Shown here in pieces: positions 44,348 through 53,784 of a DNA stretch of 64,000 bases. Every line of letters begins with the position of its first letter. Within the stretch, counting starts at the first letter, position 1. The notes under the pieces are model-generated. The model saw only the letters and a program-made list of their open reading frames with translations. It was not told the origin of the DNA and did not search any database. The translations under genes and the position numbers were made by a program. Origin of the DNA: DATJOJ01 sp035507035 (GTDB lineage Bacteria; Acidobacteriota; Terriglobia; Terriglobales; Acidobacteriaceae); contig DATJOJ010000055.1 of NCBI GenBank assembly GCA_035507035.1, positions 3,866 through 67,865 on the forward strand, read 5' to 3'.

Positions 44348-45616
44348 TTATGCTCCCGGTGTTGGAATTGCCAGATAAGCGTGTATGTAACCAGTGTTCG
44401 GGTCGAATGCGAGCCCGATGATTTCACCCCTGGAATTGATCGAGCAGGCCGTCTCCAAAAACAGACCGGTGGTTCCGGCAACGAGAGTGTTGAGATCGAC
44501 GAGCACTCCGTTCTGGCGCACGAACGCGCGCAGCACACTGAAGTCAGAGTTTGCTGAAGCGCCGACAATCTGACCTTCATCGTTAATGCCCAGCGCGAAA
44601 CTCCAGAAGTCGCTGCCGACTACTCCCAGGTCTTTCATCTTCCTGGTTTGGGGAGTCCACAAGAATGCGTGAGTCGTCTGGTCGCCGGTCACATCGGAGC
44701 CACCGACTACTTGTCCGAGATTGTTAATGCCGTGAGCCATGTTGTTGGTCACCCCTCCCAGGCTACCGAGGTCAGTGGCTCTTCCGCTTTGCCAAAGCAA
44801 AGCATGAACCGGTGATAGGTAGAACAGCCAGATTGGATTGAACGGGCCGCAGCTTCCCGAGGTGCCGACCACCTGGCCCAGGTTATTGATCGAAAACGCC
44901 ACACCTTCAGCGTCGCCCCCCGTCGTCGGGAGTGGCTGAATCGAGTTGCCGAACCACACCGCGGGCTTGAACTCATAGCTCTGTGGCGCGGTGCAGGCCG
45001 GATCTTGTTTCGTATTCTCCGCATAGCCGGCGATCGCGCCCCAGATGTTGATCTGATTCGCGACCCCATTCGCGCCTCCCAGGGTCTTGAGCGCAACCAT
45101 CTTGTTCTGCTTCCAGATGAATGGGACGCACGGCGTGGGCGAGGACGAGTAGCCCATCGCTTGAAAGCCGCAGAAGTCTTCCGTCGTCGAAAGATCTGAC
45201 GAGGTATTTTCTGCCTCTCCAGCCGCGAAGCCCCATTCGTTCACGCCAAACGCGATGCTGTTGCCGCCGAGGCCGGGGTTCCCGATGTCGGTCATCTCTC
45301 CGCCATGCCACAGAACGGCATGTTCGGCCGCACCTACTGCAGCGCCCCCACTCACCCAACCACCATTCGAGATCACGAACGGCTGGCCAGGCTGGTTGGC
45401 ATTGGTTCCAACAATACCGAGATCCTGGATTGTGTATTGCACATTCTGGGTGCCATTTTGGCCTCGCGCCCGCGACTGTGCGTGCGTGAGCCCGCCGAAA
45501 CTGACGAGCGTTAAGCCGAGGCAGGCGATACCAGCCCAATGCAACCGTTGATTCCACCGGGGTTGAGAAATCATTCGAGACCCGCCTTTTAGCCACCACA
45601 AGACTTTGGATTTCAT
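44348..45616 (-). CDS. Secreted HAF-repeat protein
   Basis: 422 residues from ATG 45616, supported by AAAGGAG 8-9 nt upstream. After an Arg/Lys-rich N-terminus and a hydrophobic segment (IACLGLTLVSFGGLTHA) come repeats of the type GVNEWGFAAGEA, INNLGQVVGTSG, INNLGQVVGGSDV and INDEGQIVGASA paired with HALLWQ and HAFLWT. These are the HAF (HAF-repeat) beta-propeller units of uncharacterised extracellular proteins. The small CxxC gene lies 31 bp upstream on the same strand. Confidence 0.8.
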   Translation of the reverse strand: MKSKVLWWLKGGSRMISQPRWNQRLHWAGIACLGLTLVSFGGLTHAQSRARGQNGTQNVQYTIQDLGIVGTNANQPGQPFVISNGGWVSGGAAVGAAEHAVLWHGGEMTDIGNPGLGGNSIAFGVNEWGFAAGEAENTSSDLSTTEDFCGFQAMGYSSSPTPCVPFIWKQNKMVALKTLGGANGVANQINIWGAIAGYAENTKQDPACTAPQSYEFKPAVWFGNSIQPLPTTGGDAEGVAFSINNLGQVVGTSGSCGPFNPIWLFYLSPVHALLWQSGRATDLGSLGGVTNNMAHGINNLGQVVGGSDVTGDQTTHAFLWTPQTRKMKDLGVVGSDFWSFALGINDEGQIVGASANSDFSVLRAFVRQNGVLVDLNTLVAGTTGLFLETACSINSRGEIIGLAFDPNTGYIHAYLAIPTPGA

Positions 45617-45646
45617 ATTTTTTTCTCCTTTTACTGTCGGGTTGCG

Positions 45647-45922
45647 TCATTCGCTGGCGGCCTTCGGTTTCTGAACACGTTTGAGCAGCGAGTTAAGGCA
45701 AATCATCGAAGTACCATCGGTCGCTTGCGAGTGGTGGATTGCCTCGGACTCAAGCCAGATTTCTACCTCTGCTGGCGACAGGTTCGAGATCACCCCAATG
45801 CCCCCTAAAGGAATCATTTCGCCTTCAGCCGCACATTGGGGGCACCACGCACGCAGTGCTCTCCGCCCTCGCAAAACCAGCATCGAATCCGTTTCAATCG
45901 TGATCTTCGTGTGCTTTGCCAT
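45647..45922 (-). CDS. Small protein with a CxxC motif
   Basis: 91 residues with CPQC at about residues 27-30 (RAWCPQCAAEGEMIPL), which could bind zinc or iron. The rest reads SNLSPAEVEIWLESEAIH, helix-like. A GGAAAGAG-like Shine-Dalgarno precedes the ATG. It is the first gene of a two-gene unit with the HAF-repeat protein. Function is unknown. Confidence 0.65.
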   Translation of the reverse strand: MAKHTKITIETDSMLVLRGRRALRAWCPQCAAEGEMIPLGGIGVISNLSPAEVEIWLESEAIHHSQATDGTSMICLNSLLKRVQKPKAASE

Positions 45923-46028
45923 AACCCGCGCTCTTTCCTTGCCCAGTGAGGCCCCTTGTTAACAGTGCTTTCGCGGATGAACAGGTGGAGCTTGCCCGAA
46001 GGACGGATCGGAAGTCTTTTCAAGAGTC

Positions 46029-46048
46029 CTGATTATTTCTGATTATTT
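46029..46048. promoter_or_regulatory. Tandem 10-bp direct repeat, candidate regulator site
   Basis: CTGATTATTT occurs twice back to back (46029-46038, 46039-46048) in the divergent promoter of the CadC-like regulator (46184) and the CxxC/HAF pair (45922). OmpR/PhoB-type winged-helix proteins bind head-to-tail direct repeats with 10-11 bp spacing, which fits the regulator encoded next door. Confidence 0.45.
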
Positions 46049-46183
46049 TTCGCGTTGGCCGCAGATCGCAGAAACAAGAGCAGTTACCTGCGATGGCGAA
46101 GCGACAGGTGTGGTGTCTGAGTCAGAGTGAAAGCGTGCTAGAATCCAATTCCTGAAACGCCCGATGTTGAATTAGGGTGCCCG

Positions 46184-48463
46184 ATGGCCTCGAGCGCAGA
46201 TCAGAAGACCAAGCAACTCTATGAATTTGGCCCCTTCCGCGTAGACCCGGAAAAGGAACTCCTGCTACGGGACAAAGAATCCATCCCACTTTCTCCTAAG
46301 GCGTTTCAGGTCTTGCTGGTGCTGATGCGCCGGAAGCAGGAACTCGTCACGAAAGATGAACTGCTGAAGGCCGTCTGGCCGGATACGTTCGTCGAAGAGA
46401 CCAACCTTAGCCGGAACATTTTTCTTTTACGTAAGGCACTCGGCGAGAGTCCGCAGGATCACCAGTACATTGTCACTGTGCCCGGCCGTGGCTATCGGTT
46501 TGCGGAAGACGTTCAGTTCGTGCCCGAAGAGGAGCTGAACCTCGTTGCCGCAAGTCACTCCCAAGTGCAGATCGAGGTGAAAGAAACCAAGCCTTGGGGA
46601 TGGATCGCCGTTGCCGGGGTGCTGTTAGTGGGGGCAGCCATTGGCACGATTAAGTTCCTCGTCCATCCCTCGCCAGCTCTCACCGACAAAGACAGCGTCG
46701 TGCTCGCCGACTTCGCAAATTCCACCGGCGACCCAGTTTTTGATGGCACTTTGCGCGAAGGTCTCGCGGTGGAACTGGAACAGTCGCCTTTCCTAAGAAT
46801 CATGGATGATGCGCAGCTCCAGCGCGATCTGCGACTCATGAACATTCAGCCTGGCTCACGGATCACCAATCAGATTGCGCACGACGTCTGTGTCCGCGAA
46901 GGAGCCGCCGCCACCATCAATGGCGCAATCGCCAGCCTGGGAAAAAGCTACGTAATCACCCTGCAGGCAACTACGTGTCAGGACGGGGCAACTCTCGCGC
47001 GTGAGCAGACGCAGGCCCAAGATAAAGAGCACGTGTTGAGCGCGTTGGGAAGCGCGACGACCGCCATGCGCCGAAAATTAGGCGAGTCGCTCAGCTCTAT
47101 TCAGAAGCTGGATCGACCGCTGGAACAGGTAACGACACCTTCGCTGGAAGCCCTTCAGGACTACTCTGCCGGACTTTCCATCATGGGTCAGGGTCACTTT
47201 CTAGCCGCTGTCCCGTTGTTTGAGCGCGCCACTGCAATCGATCCGAACTTCGCACTGGCTTACTATCTTGAAGGCATCGCGTATGAACAGGCCGGGGATA
47301 TGGAACGGAGTGCGGAGTATTCGAAACGGGCCTTCAGTCTGGCCGATCGGGTCTCCGAGACGGAGCGAACCGAGATCACTGCCTACTACTACAGAACCAC
47401 GGGTGAGTTGGACAAGGAGCTTGACGCCTATCAATTGGCCTCCGCCAACTACCTCCATCGATGGGGCTCGTATAACCAATTAAGCCTCATCCATATCGAT
47501 ATGGGGCAATTTGAAGAGGGATTGAAGGAAGGTCAGGAAGCAACTCGGTTGGAACCCACTGTCGAGCCTCCCTATCGTCGCGAATTGGACGCATATATCT
47601 GCCTGGATCGCCTCTCGGAAGCCGACCAGCTAACGGCGAAAGTGCGGACGCTGGGAATTGATGGTTCGAGAATCCACCAGCGTTTCCTCGAATTGGCCTA
47701 TGTCAAGGACGATAAAATCGCCATCGCCCGGGAAATTCAATGGTTCGCAGGCAAACCGGAAGAGTATCTCAGCTTCGGCTTGCAAGCGGCCAACCTGAAC
47801 CTGCACGGGGAGCGTCGTGAGTCGCATAAGTTGTATCAGCGGGCCGCCGACACAGCGCGGCGTCTAGGATTGCGGTACGTCGCCGACGAGTATGAGGAAG
47901 CCGATGCGCGCGCTGACGCATTGTCAGGCAATTGTCAGACTGTGCGCCGTCTGGGACGTCCGGCATTGGCAGTTGCGATGTGTGGCGAAGCGGCCACAGC
48001 GGAAAAGCTCGCCGCAGAGACTTCGAAAGCTCTCCCAAACGGAACCATCTGGAATGCCGTACAGTTACCCGAGATACAAGCCATGATCGCGCTCCAACGC
48101 GATGAACCTGCCAAGAGCGTAGAACTGCTGGCATCTGCCTCGCCCTACGAACGCGCGTATCCCGATGCGATTTATGTGCGTGGCCTGGCTTACTTGCGAA
48201 TGCATAAAGGCGCGGAAGGAGCCGCTGAGTTTCAGAAAATTGTGGACCACAAGGGCACGAACTGGGGAGCGACTTGGGTCCACCCCAATTGGGGACAGTA
48301 CTATTCACTCTCGTATCTGGGAATGGCCCGCGGCTATGCGCTCGCGGGCGACATTGCGAGTGCGAAAAGAGCGTACCAGGATTTCTTCGGACTCTGGAAA
48401 GATGCCGACCCTGATATTCCCATTCTCAAGCGAGCCAAAACGGACTATGCGAAGTTCAATTGA
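46184..48463 (+). CDS. CadC-like membrane transcription factor with TPR domain
   Basis: 759 residues. Residues 12-110 are an OmpR/PhoB-type winged helix (FGPFRVDPEKELLL, ETNLSRNIFLLRKAL, YIVTVPGRGYRF). One transmembrane helix follows at 139-160 (WGWIAVAGVLLVGAAIG). The periplasmic part has TPR repeats (ALQDYSAGLSIMGQGHFLAA, ATAIDPNFALAYYLEGIAYE, SYNQLSLIHIDMGQFEEG). The architecture (DNA-binding domain, TM, TPR) is common in acidobacteria and resembles ToxR/CadC sensors. It may control the divergent HAF-repeat unit; a direct repeat lies between them. Confidence 0.85.
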   Translation: MASSADQKTKQLYEFGPFRVDPEKELLLRDKESIPLSPKAFQVLLVLMRRKQELVTKDELLKAVWPDTFVEETNLSRNIFLLRKALGESPQDHQYIVTVPGRGYRFAEDVQFVPEEELNLVAASHSQVQIEVKETKPWGWIAVAGVLLVGAAIGTIKFLVHPSPALTDKDSVVLADFANSTGDPVFDGTLREGLAVELEQSPFLRIMDDAQLQRDLRLMNIQPGSRITNQIAHDVCVREGAAATINGAIASLGKSYVITLQATTCQDGATLAREQTQAQDKEHVLSALGSATTAMRRKLGESLSSIQKLDRPLEQVTTPSLEALQDYSAGLSIMGQGHFLAAVPLFERATAIDPNFALAYYLEGIAYEQAGDMERSAEYSKRAFSLADRVSETERTEITAYYYRTTGELDKELDAYQLASANYLHRWGSYNQLSLIHIDMGQFEEGLKEGQEATRLEPTVEPPYRRELDAYICLDRLSEADQLTAKVRTLGIDGSRIHQRFLELAYVKDDKIAIAREIQWFAGKPEEYLSFGLQAANLNLHGERRESHKLYQRAADTARRLGLRYVADEYEEADARADALSGNCQTVRRLGRPALAVAMCGEAATAEKLAAETSKALPNGTIWNAVQLPEIQAMIALQRDEPAKSVELLASASPYERAYPDAIYVRGLAYLRMHKGAEGAAEFQKIVDHKGTNWGATWVHPNWGQYYSLSYLGMARGYALAGDIASAKRAYQDFFGLWKDADPDIPILKRAKTDYAKFN

Positions 48464-48849
48464 TGGCAGCTCTTGAACGGACTTACAAACCGTGTTGTTT
48501 TGCTCGCGATCTTACCGGTTCAATTGGTTTGTTTCTAGTTGGTCGGCTACCCGGAAACCACGAGGGAGTCGGTCAATTGTTGAAAAATCGCAATTGCACT
48601 CAAAATGCCCCTCCGCGCGGCTCGCGCCCGAAGCTAAATACGGATACCGGGCGGACACCGAGTTTTCGCTCTGCTCATACGTCCAAAAGGTGTAAGCACT
48701 TATACATGGGTGCTTAACTGAACCCTTGTCAGCGCCCTAATCGGGGCTCTCAAAAGTTCAAATTTGGACTTATTCGACATCGAGCGCAAAATTCTCCAGG
48801 GCCGACAGAGAATCCGCGAAGTTAACAGTCGCGACACGTGTAGTCGCTA
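48464..48849. other. Intergenic region with a small hairpin
   Basis: 386 bases between the convergent CadC-like gene and the secreted TPR gene. TAAGCAC (48693-48699) pairs with GTGCTTA (48710-48716) around a 10-nt loop and may be a terminator. Open frames here (48460-48717) have no features. No other element was recognised. Confidence 0.5.
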
Positions 48850-50475
48850 TCACGGCTGGTCCTGATGAGGAAGAATCTTGATCTCGGATTTGAATTCGTG
48901 ATAATTGCGGAAGTCAATGATGTTGTGGCTGCAGTAGCTACTGCCCCTTTGACAACCCAAAGCCTCCGCATGGACGGGAAGCAATACCGATGTCTCGCCA
49001 ATCCTCACATACGAATAATCCACCGCGGTTTCGACGGTAGACATGGGAAAATCTGACGGGAGGTTGCGGGCTTGCATCTCGATTCGCAGGACGCGCGCGG
49101 TGCTCGGATCCAACCATACAGAACCTTGGTAAGCCGCAGCCAGATTCTGAGAGCCGGCATGCAACATCCAGCGTGAATTCTCGCCCTCCACTTGAAAGTC
49201 GTAAACCTGGGCACTGAGACCGGAAATCGTTGATGCACCCCCGGAGTGGAACTTTGCGTGGGTGTCGGGATGAAAAAGTTCCAGCAGTATGGACGCAAAT
49301 TCTCCGGTGGACCAGGACCCATCGATCTCCTGCAGGGGCTTGTCCGTGGGATGGTTATCGATCTTCACGTTGCGATAGCTCTCGTGCCCATCCTCATAAA
49401 TGATTTCTGCCGAAACTAAGTCCAGGGGCTTCTTGTCCTGGCGGCCCTGCTGGACATACCGCGACATAAACTCCTGGCAAACAAAGTTGGGAAGCTTTTG
49501 TGAAAACTGCCACGCTGCCTCCCTGGCCCTTTCGATCAAGGATTGCGGGGGCGCCGGCGAAGGCGCGGCCGATGCGGCCTCCGCCAGCGAAGGCGGGGGC
49601 GAGGCGACCGGCAGCGCATCAGTCGGATTCGCCGCTTGCTGCGCAGGCGATCCCTGCGGAGTCTCCACCGGTTGCGGGACATCAACGGGTTGCAGGACAA
49701 CCGAGCAGCCTGCTGGTGCACATGACAATTGGGCGTGACGCACGAGCTTGATCGACGAAATGTCCGGGAACCCAACCAGGAACTCATTTTCGCGAATTTT
49801 GGCGGCGGCGGGGCGGAGGCCGCTGTCGCCCTCGAGGAATTCCGCTCGCGAGGGCTTGCCGGAAGTTTCAAAGACGAGTGCAAATTGCGCGGTGCCCGGG
49901 TTGCCAGCAGAAGCCGGGATCTTAACCGTGCGCATTGCCAATAACTCGGTGGATGCCTGGGCGATTTCCTGAATGGCAGCATCAGGGCTAGCGGATAATC
50001 TGGTCACTTGTTCGCGCGCACTTTGCGTGTCGGGTCCTCCGGCGGCTACGGCCAAGGCATAAAAGCGACATGCTTTTTTCTTCTGTCCCTCTTTTTCATA
50101 CACTCGGCCCAAACGATCGGCGACTACACCAGACTGGCTCAACAGCCAGGCAGAATTCAGGAACGGAATGGCATCCAGCGTTTCTCCTTGTAGAAATTTT
50201 GCCCAGCCGATGCGGGACCACGCGAGCGCCACCAGCCCCATGGCGGAGAAAGCGGATGGCGGGAGCCGGTCATAATCGCCGGAGTCGAATTGGTCGCCGA
50301 TCTGATCGAGAGCTTGCCGAGCCTGGCGAATGGTTTGGTCAGGCTTGAGATCGTCTCGCAAGGCGTCGGCAAAGGCATCCGGATCGTTGGATCGGGGAGA
50401 AGCGCCGGCCCGTGTGCCCAGAGTCAATGACGCGAGCCCGATGGCAACAACAATCCAGAAATCCTTGCAACGCAC
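48850..50475 (-). CDS. Secreted TPR protein with a lineage-typical C-terminal domain
   Basis: 541 residues with a signal peptide (FWIVVAIGLASLTLGTRAGA). The N-terminal third is helical and TPR-like (FLQGETLDAIPFLNSAWLL, VADRLGRVYEKEGQKKKACR). A Pro/Ala/Ser-rich linker (PSLAEAASAAPSPAPPQS) leads to a C-terminal domain opening KLPNFVCQEFMSRYVQQG and ending in beta-rich sequence, a layout I associate with secreted proteins of this lineage. Function is unknown. Confidence 0.7.
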   Translation of the reverse strand: MRCKDFWIVVAIGLASLTLGTRAGASPRSNDPDAFADALRDDLKPDQTIRQARQALDQIGDQFDSGDYDRLPPSAFSAMGLVALAWSRIGWAKFLQGETLDAIPFLNSAWLLSQSGVVADRLGRVYEKEGQKKKACRFYALAVAAGGPDTQSAREQVTRLSASPDAAIQEIAQASTELLAMRTVKIPASAGNPGTAQFALVFETSGKPSRAEFLEGDSGLRPAAAKIRENEFLVGFPDISSIKLVRHAQLSCAPAGCSVVLQPVDVPQPVETPQGSPAQQAANPTDALPVASPPPSLAEAASAAPSPAPPQSLIERAREAAWQFSQKLPNFVCQEFMSRYVQQGRQDKKPLDLVSAEIIYEDGHESYRNVKIDNHPTDKPLQEIDGSWSTGEFASILLELFHPDTHAKFHSGGASTISGLSAQVYDFQVEGENSRWMLHAGSQNLAAAYQGSVWLDPSTARVLRIEMQARNLPSDFPMSTVETAVDYSYVRIGETSVLLPVHAEALGCQRGSSYCSHNIIDFRNYHEFKSEIKILPHQDQP

Positions 50476-50741
50476 GGTACTTCTCCTTCAGCCAAGGGGT
50501 ACACGGCCGAGTTTCACGGATATCTGTGATTGTAGTTCACCGTAGCTCAAGTAAGCATGCTGTCGCGCAAGTATGTGTCACATGTTCGCCAAGGCCGGGG
50601 ATCTTGAGATCGCCAAATTATTCCACAGCAGCGCATCCTCGATAGGGGCGGTGACGGTGGAATGAGTATCGGGACAAGGTCGAGAATGGAAAACTCGGTC
50701 GTCTTGGCACCCTAGCGTTCCGGCCAAGGGATGTAGAGCAA

Positions 50742-52193
50742 TCAGGCTGAGCGGCCGGACAGGCTGCCCACGCCCCGTGGGTCCTTCGACTCGCTTTGCT
50801 TGCTCAGGATTTCGGCGTGCGGCTCGGACGCCGCACCAAGCGCCTCAACCTCGGTGAAGGTCATGCGGATACCGTGCTCCGGTCGCAAGATCACCATGGC
50901 GCGAGCTTCGATGGTCTGGCCTGGAACCAGGCAAAAATCGTATTTTCTGAGGAGAACGCTCAGAACCATGAGCATCTGCAGCATGGCGTAGTTGCCGCCG
51001 ATACATCCTCGCGGCCCCGCACCGAAGGGCAGATGCGCGAAAGGCGTGTTCAGCTTTTCCCTCGCCTTGGAGAAGCGTTCCTGGTCGAAGTTCTCTGGGT
51101 TCTCCCAATACCGCGGCGAATGGTGCGCACCGTAAACGAACACAACCACGGTCGATCCGCGGGGTATATCGACGTTGCCAGCGCGGTCGTCGGCGAGGGC
51201 CATTCGATCCACCATCCAAAACGGCGGATAAAGGCGCAACGCCTCCATTATGACCTGCGTCGTGAACTCGAACTTCGGAACATCTGAGTAACTCAGAGGC
51301 TTTTCGCCCAACACAGAATCGAACTCTTGCCGTATCCTTTCGACGCAATCTGGACGGGAGCTCATCAGGTAGAGAAACCACGACAGAGCGTTCGACGAGG
51401 TTTCATGGCCGGCGACCAGCAATTGCATGCTCTCGCTGATGATTAACTCATCGCTCATGCCATGACCGTCGTTGTAGCGAGCATCCAACAGGATCTGAAG
51501 CAGGTCATGACCGGGTTCGTCGCTGCGTCTTGCGTGAATGTAGTCGCCTAAAATGCCGAACGCGCGAGTTCGCATTTCCCAGTGCCGCCGCAATTCGCCC
51601 GAGACCGCAAACCAGGGATTCAGATAGGGCTGAATGGTTTGCCGAACCATAAATTCCTGTACGGTCGAGATGGCGTGGCTGATGGTCGCGATGTCCTCTT
51701 CCTTCAACCGGGCGCCAAACAGAGATCTGGCGACCATGCCGAAGGTAATCTTCATCATGAGAGGGTAGATATCAACTGGGCCGGTACGCGCCTGCCTATC
51801 GAAGTCCTGCAGCGAGTCGGCGAGGGAGTCCTGCATGATCGACGACAAAACTTCGAGTTGCTTGCGCTCAAAACCTGTTTGGATGAGGCGCCGCTGGGTT
51901 TTCCAAGGTTCTCCCTCGGTAGTGAGAAGCCCCTTGCCCAGGAAATGGCCCATCCTTTTTTTTTGGATTTCGGACTTGTAGTAGTTCTCCGAATTGGTCT
52001 TCAGGACATGCTGAATCACGATGGGGTTGACGGTGACGATCGCCTCTTTGACTCCGCCAAAATAGAACCGGAAAGTGTCGCCATGGAGCTCGATGTACTT
52101 GGTGAGAACCGGCACAGGATTCTGCGCCATCGCACGCGAATCCAGAAAGGATTGGAATCGGGAGACCGCGGGTATGCTTTGTGACAAGCTCAC
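50742..52193 (-). CDS. Cytochrome P450
   Basis: 483 residues. The I-helix oxygen site is VAGHETSSNALSW, the K-helix ExxR is in MEALRLYPPFW, and the heme loop is FGAGPRGCIGGNY with the thiolate Cys397. All key residues are present. It lacks an N-terminal membrane anchor. After the conserved RPEHGIRMTF there is a 30-residue tail encoded by REP-like DNA. It overlaps the desaturase gene by 4 bp and is the second gene of that operon. It probably hydroxylates or otherwise oxidises the fatty acyl chain handled by this locus. Confidence 0.94.
   Translation of the reverse strand: MSLSQSIPAVSRFQSFLDSRAMAQNPVPVLTKYIELHGDTFRFYFGGVKEAIVTVNPIVIQHVLKTNSENYYKSEIQKKRMGHFLGKGLLTTEGEPWKTQRRLIQTGFERKQLEVLSSIMQDSLADSLQDFDRQARTGPVDIYPLMMKITFGMVARSLFGARLKEEDIATISHAISTVQEFMVRQTIQPYLNPWFAVSGELRRHWEMRTRAFGILGDYIHARRSDEPGHDLLQILLDARYNDGHGMSDELIISESMQLLVAGHETSSNALSWFLYLMSSRPDCVERIRQEFDSVLGEKPLSYSDVPKFEFTTQVIMEALRLYPPFWMVDRMALADDRAGNVDIPRGSTVVVFVYGAHHSPRYWENPENFDQERFSKAREKLNTPFAHLPFGAGPRGCIGGNYAMLQMLMVLSVLLRKYDFCLVPGQTIEARAMVILRPEHGIRMTFTEVEALGAASEPHAEILSKQSESKDPRGVGSLSGRSA
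50777..50812. repeat. REP-like element inside the P450 3' end
   Basis: GTGGGTCCTTCGACTCGC then TTTGCTTGCTCAGGATT resembles the 3' half of the elements at 14369 and 15168. It encodes part of the unconserved tail of the P450, so the element seems to have extended the reading frame. Confidence 0.6.
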
Positions 52194-53272
52194 GCCTCAC
52201 TATCCAGAAGCGTACCTGAAAGTTTATCTTCGCTGCCCAATCGCTTTAAGAGTAGCAGATGATGTTTGACCGCCTGTCTCATCGTGGGATGTTGGCGATA
52301 GGGAATGCCATACTCCTGGGCAGTCTGCTTCACAATCCGGGTCAGCGAAGGGTAGTGAGTGTGACACACAAAAGGGCAAAGATGATGGACGATATGGTGA
52401 TTGAGCCCACCCGTAAGCCAACCAACCAGCGGTTTCGTGGTCGCATAGTCAGCCGTGGTCGCGAAGATGTGGTAGATCCCATTGTCAAATTCGCTGCGGC
52501 TCGAGGGGAAGTAAGTGCTGTCAACACAGTGCGTGGTCTGGAATACCAGGGCTACGCTCAAGCCGATGATCAAATGAGCGAGCAAGAAAGACAAGCCGAC
52601 CAGCAGAAGCGATTTTCCCAGCAACACCACCGGCAAGACCAGCATGTAGGTGAGGTAGAAGGCTTTGCCGGCAAAGAGGATGACGTATTCCCGCCACGGA
52701 TGCTTCGTGTTTCTCAGATAATCGTGCGAGGGGAAGAAAAAGCATTCAAAATCTCTCAGAAATACATAATCGAGAGAAAACATCGCGTAAAGTAGCAAGG
52801 CGTAGATATGCTGGAACCGCTGCAAGGGGAGTCGGGGTTCGTGGGGCGTAAACCGAAGGATGCCGCGTCCGGTAAGCGCGTCGTCCTCACCGTGAAGATT
52901 GATGCAGGAGTGGTGACCTCGATGATGAAGGATACGCCACATGTAAGAGCTGATTCCGCAGACATCGAAAACATAGTTCAGGGATTTGTTCACAGACGCC
53001 GTCGACGAGATGGCGTTGTGGTTGCTGTCATGCGCGATATTCAGCAAAAGGAACGTCTGTGCGATGGCATTCAATAGATAGAGGCTGACGAACCACCAGG
53101 AATCCGGTTTGAAGGCATAAATCGCAATCCAGCTGCCCGCCAGCACCACCAGCCCCACCGAGATTTTGACCCACATGGCACGGTCGGCTTTGGGAGAAAT
53201 ATTTCCGCCGGAAAAGAAATCGTCGAGGCGGCGGCGCAAAACTTTCGGAAATGAAGCGGCAGCCCCGTCCAC
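52190..53272 (-). CDS. Membrane fatty-acid desaturase
   Basis: 360 residues. The three His boxes are HDSNH (His81, His85), HHRGHH (His116-117, His120-121) and NHHIVHH (His292-293, His296-297). Four or more transmembrane helices are visible (KISVGLVVLAGSWIAIYAF, SLYLLNAIAQTFLLL, VILFAGKAFYLTYMLVLPVV, LLLVGLSFLLAHLIIGLSVA). It inserts a double bond (or, in some relatives, a triple bond) into fatty acyl chains using O2 and a di-iron centre. It is the first gene of the desaturase-P450 operon, divergent from the FAAL fusion. Confidence 0.92.
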   Translation of the reverse strand: MDGAAASFPKVLRRRLDDFFSGGNISPKADRAMWVKISVGLVVLAGSWIAIYAFKPDSWWFVSLYLLNAIAQTFLLLNIAHDSNHNAISSTASVNKSLNYVFDVCGISSYMWRILHHRGHHSCINLHGEDDALTGRGILRFTPHEPRLPLQRFQHIYALLLYAMFSLDYVFLRDFECFFFPSHDYLRNTKHPWREYVILFAGKAFYLTYMLVLPVVLLGKSLLLVGLSFLLAHLIIGLSVALVFQTTHCVDSTYFPSSRSEFDNGIYHIFATTADYATTKPLVGWLTGGLNHHIVHHLCPFVCHTHYPSLTRIVKQTAQEYGIPYRQHPTMRQAVKHHLLLLKRLGSEDKLSGTLLDSEA

Positions 53273-53497
53273 AATGGAGTGCCTGAGCTCGGCCTCCGAC
53301 GGTACAAGATCATGGATTTCGGGGTGCAGCGGAATAAGCGCCTCGTCCGCAAAATTACCGGCACAATGCTGTCAGGCCGACGCCCCCGGGCCGGTTTACC
53401 GAGGATCGCCCAAGCCAGCGCCGGACTTTGTGGCAGCGACGCAGCCTTCGGGCCAAGGTTAGAAATCAGTGTTAGAAACAAATGCTAGCTCGAAAAC

Positions 53498-53511
53498 TTG
53501 ACGAAGATCAA
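53498..53511. promoter_or_regulatory. FNR/CRP-like box
   Basis: TTGAC-GAAG-ATCAA differs at one position from the FNR consensus TTGAT-N4-ATCAA. It lies 225 bp upstream of the desaturase start and about 285 bp upstream of the FAAL start, in the shared promoter region of an operon of O2-consuming enzymes. Confidence 0.5.
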
Positions 53512-53748
53512 GGGAATTCCAGATTACCGGCACCTCCCGTGTCGAGGTGCGTACTCCGAGCGAATAGGAGCGGAAATTCTTCCAGCTTTGGCAAATCTCT
53601 GTTACGATCAACCACTCAGCTATATCGAACGAACAGGGTTTGAGTGGGCCGATCTGATGTGGAGAGGATTGCCCGCGGTGCGCGTGGGGCGCTGGGAGAC
53701 TCTAGTTCTCTGGTACAGAATCTTTCCATGAACACAGGAGGTTGACGA

Positions 53749-53769
53749 ATGGCGGCAACACCGCCATGA
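53749..53769 (+). CDS. Leader mini-ORF before the FAAL fusion (MAATPP)
   Basis: A perfect AGGAGG (53736-53741) stands 7 nt before ATG 53749, which opens a six-codon frame ending at TGA 53767-53769. The stop overlaps ATG 53766. The main start at 53785 lies 15 nt further on, in the same frame as the mini-ORF. It could couple or attenuate translation of the big gene, or the true start might lie here if the stop is a sequencing error. Confidence 0.4.
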   Translation: MAATPP

Positions 53770-53784
53770 GTACTGGTCCGATCT

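Larger units (their letters stand above)
53273..53784. promoter_or_regulatory. Divergent promoter region of the lipid locus
   Basis: 512 bases between the desaturase and FAAL-fusion starts. It holds an FNR-like box (53498-53511) and a leader mini-ORF with a perfect Shine-Dalgarno (53749-53769). The 77-codon frame 53498-53731 shows no family features. Confidence 0.5.

Noticed and set aside
53498..53731. 77-codon frame in the lipid-locus promoter
   Set aside because: It starts inside the FNR-like box and shows no domain; not enough to call a gene.
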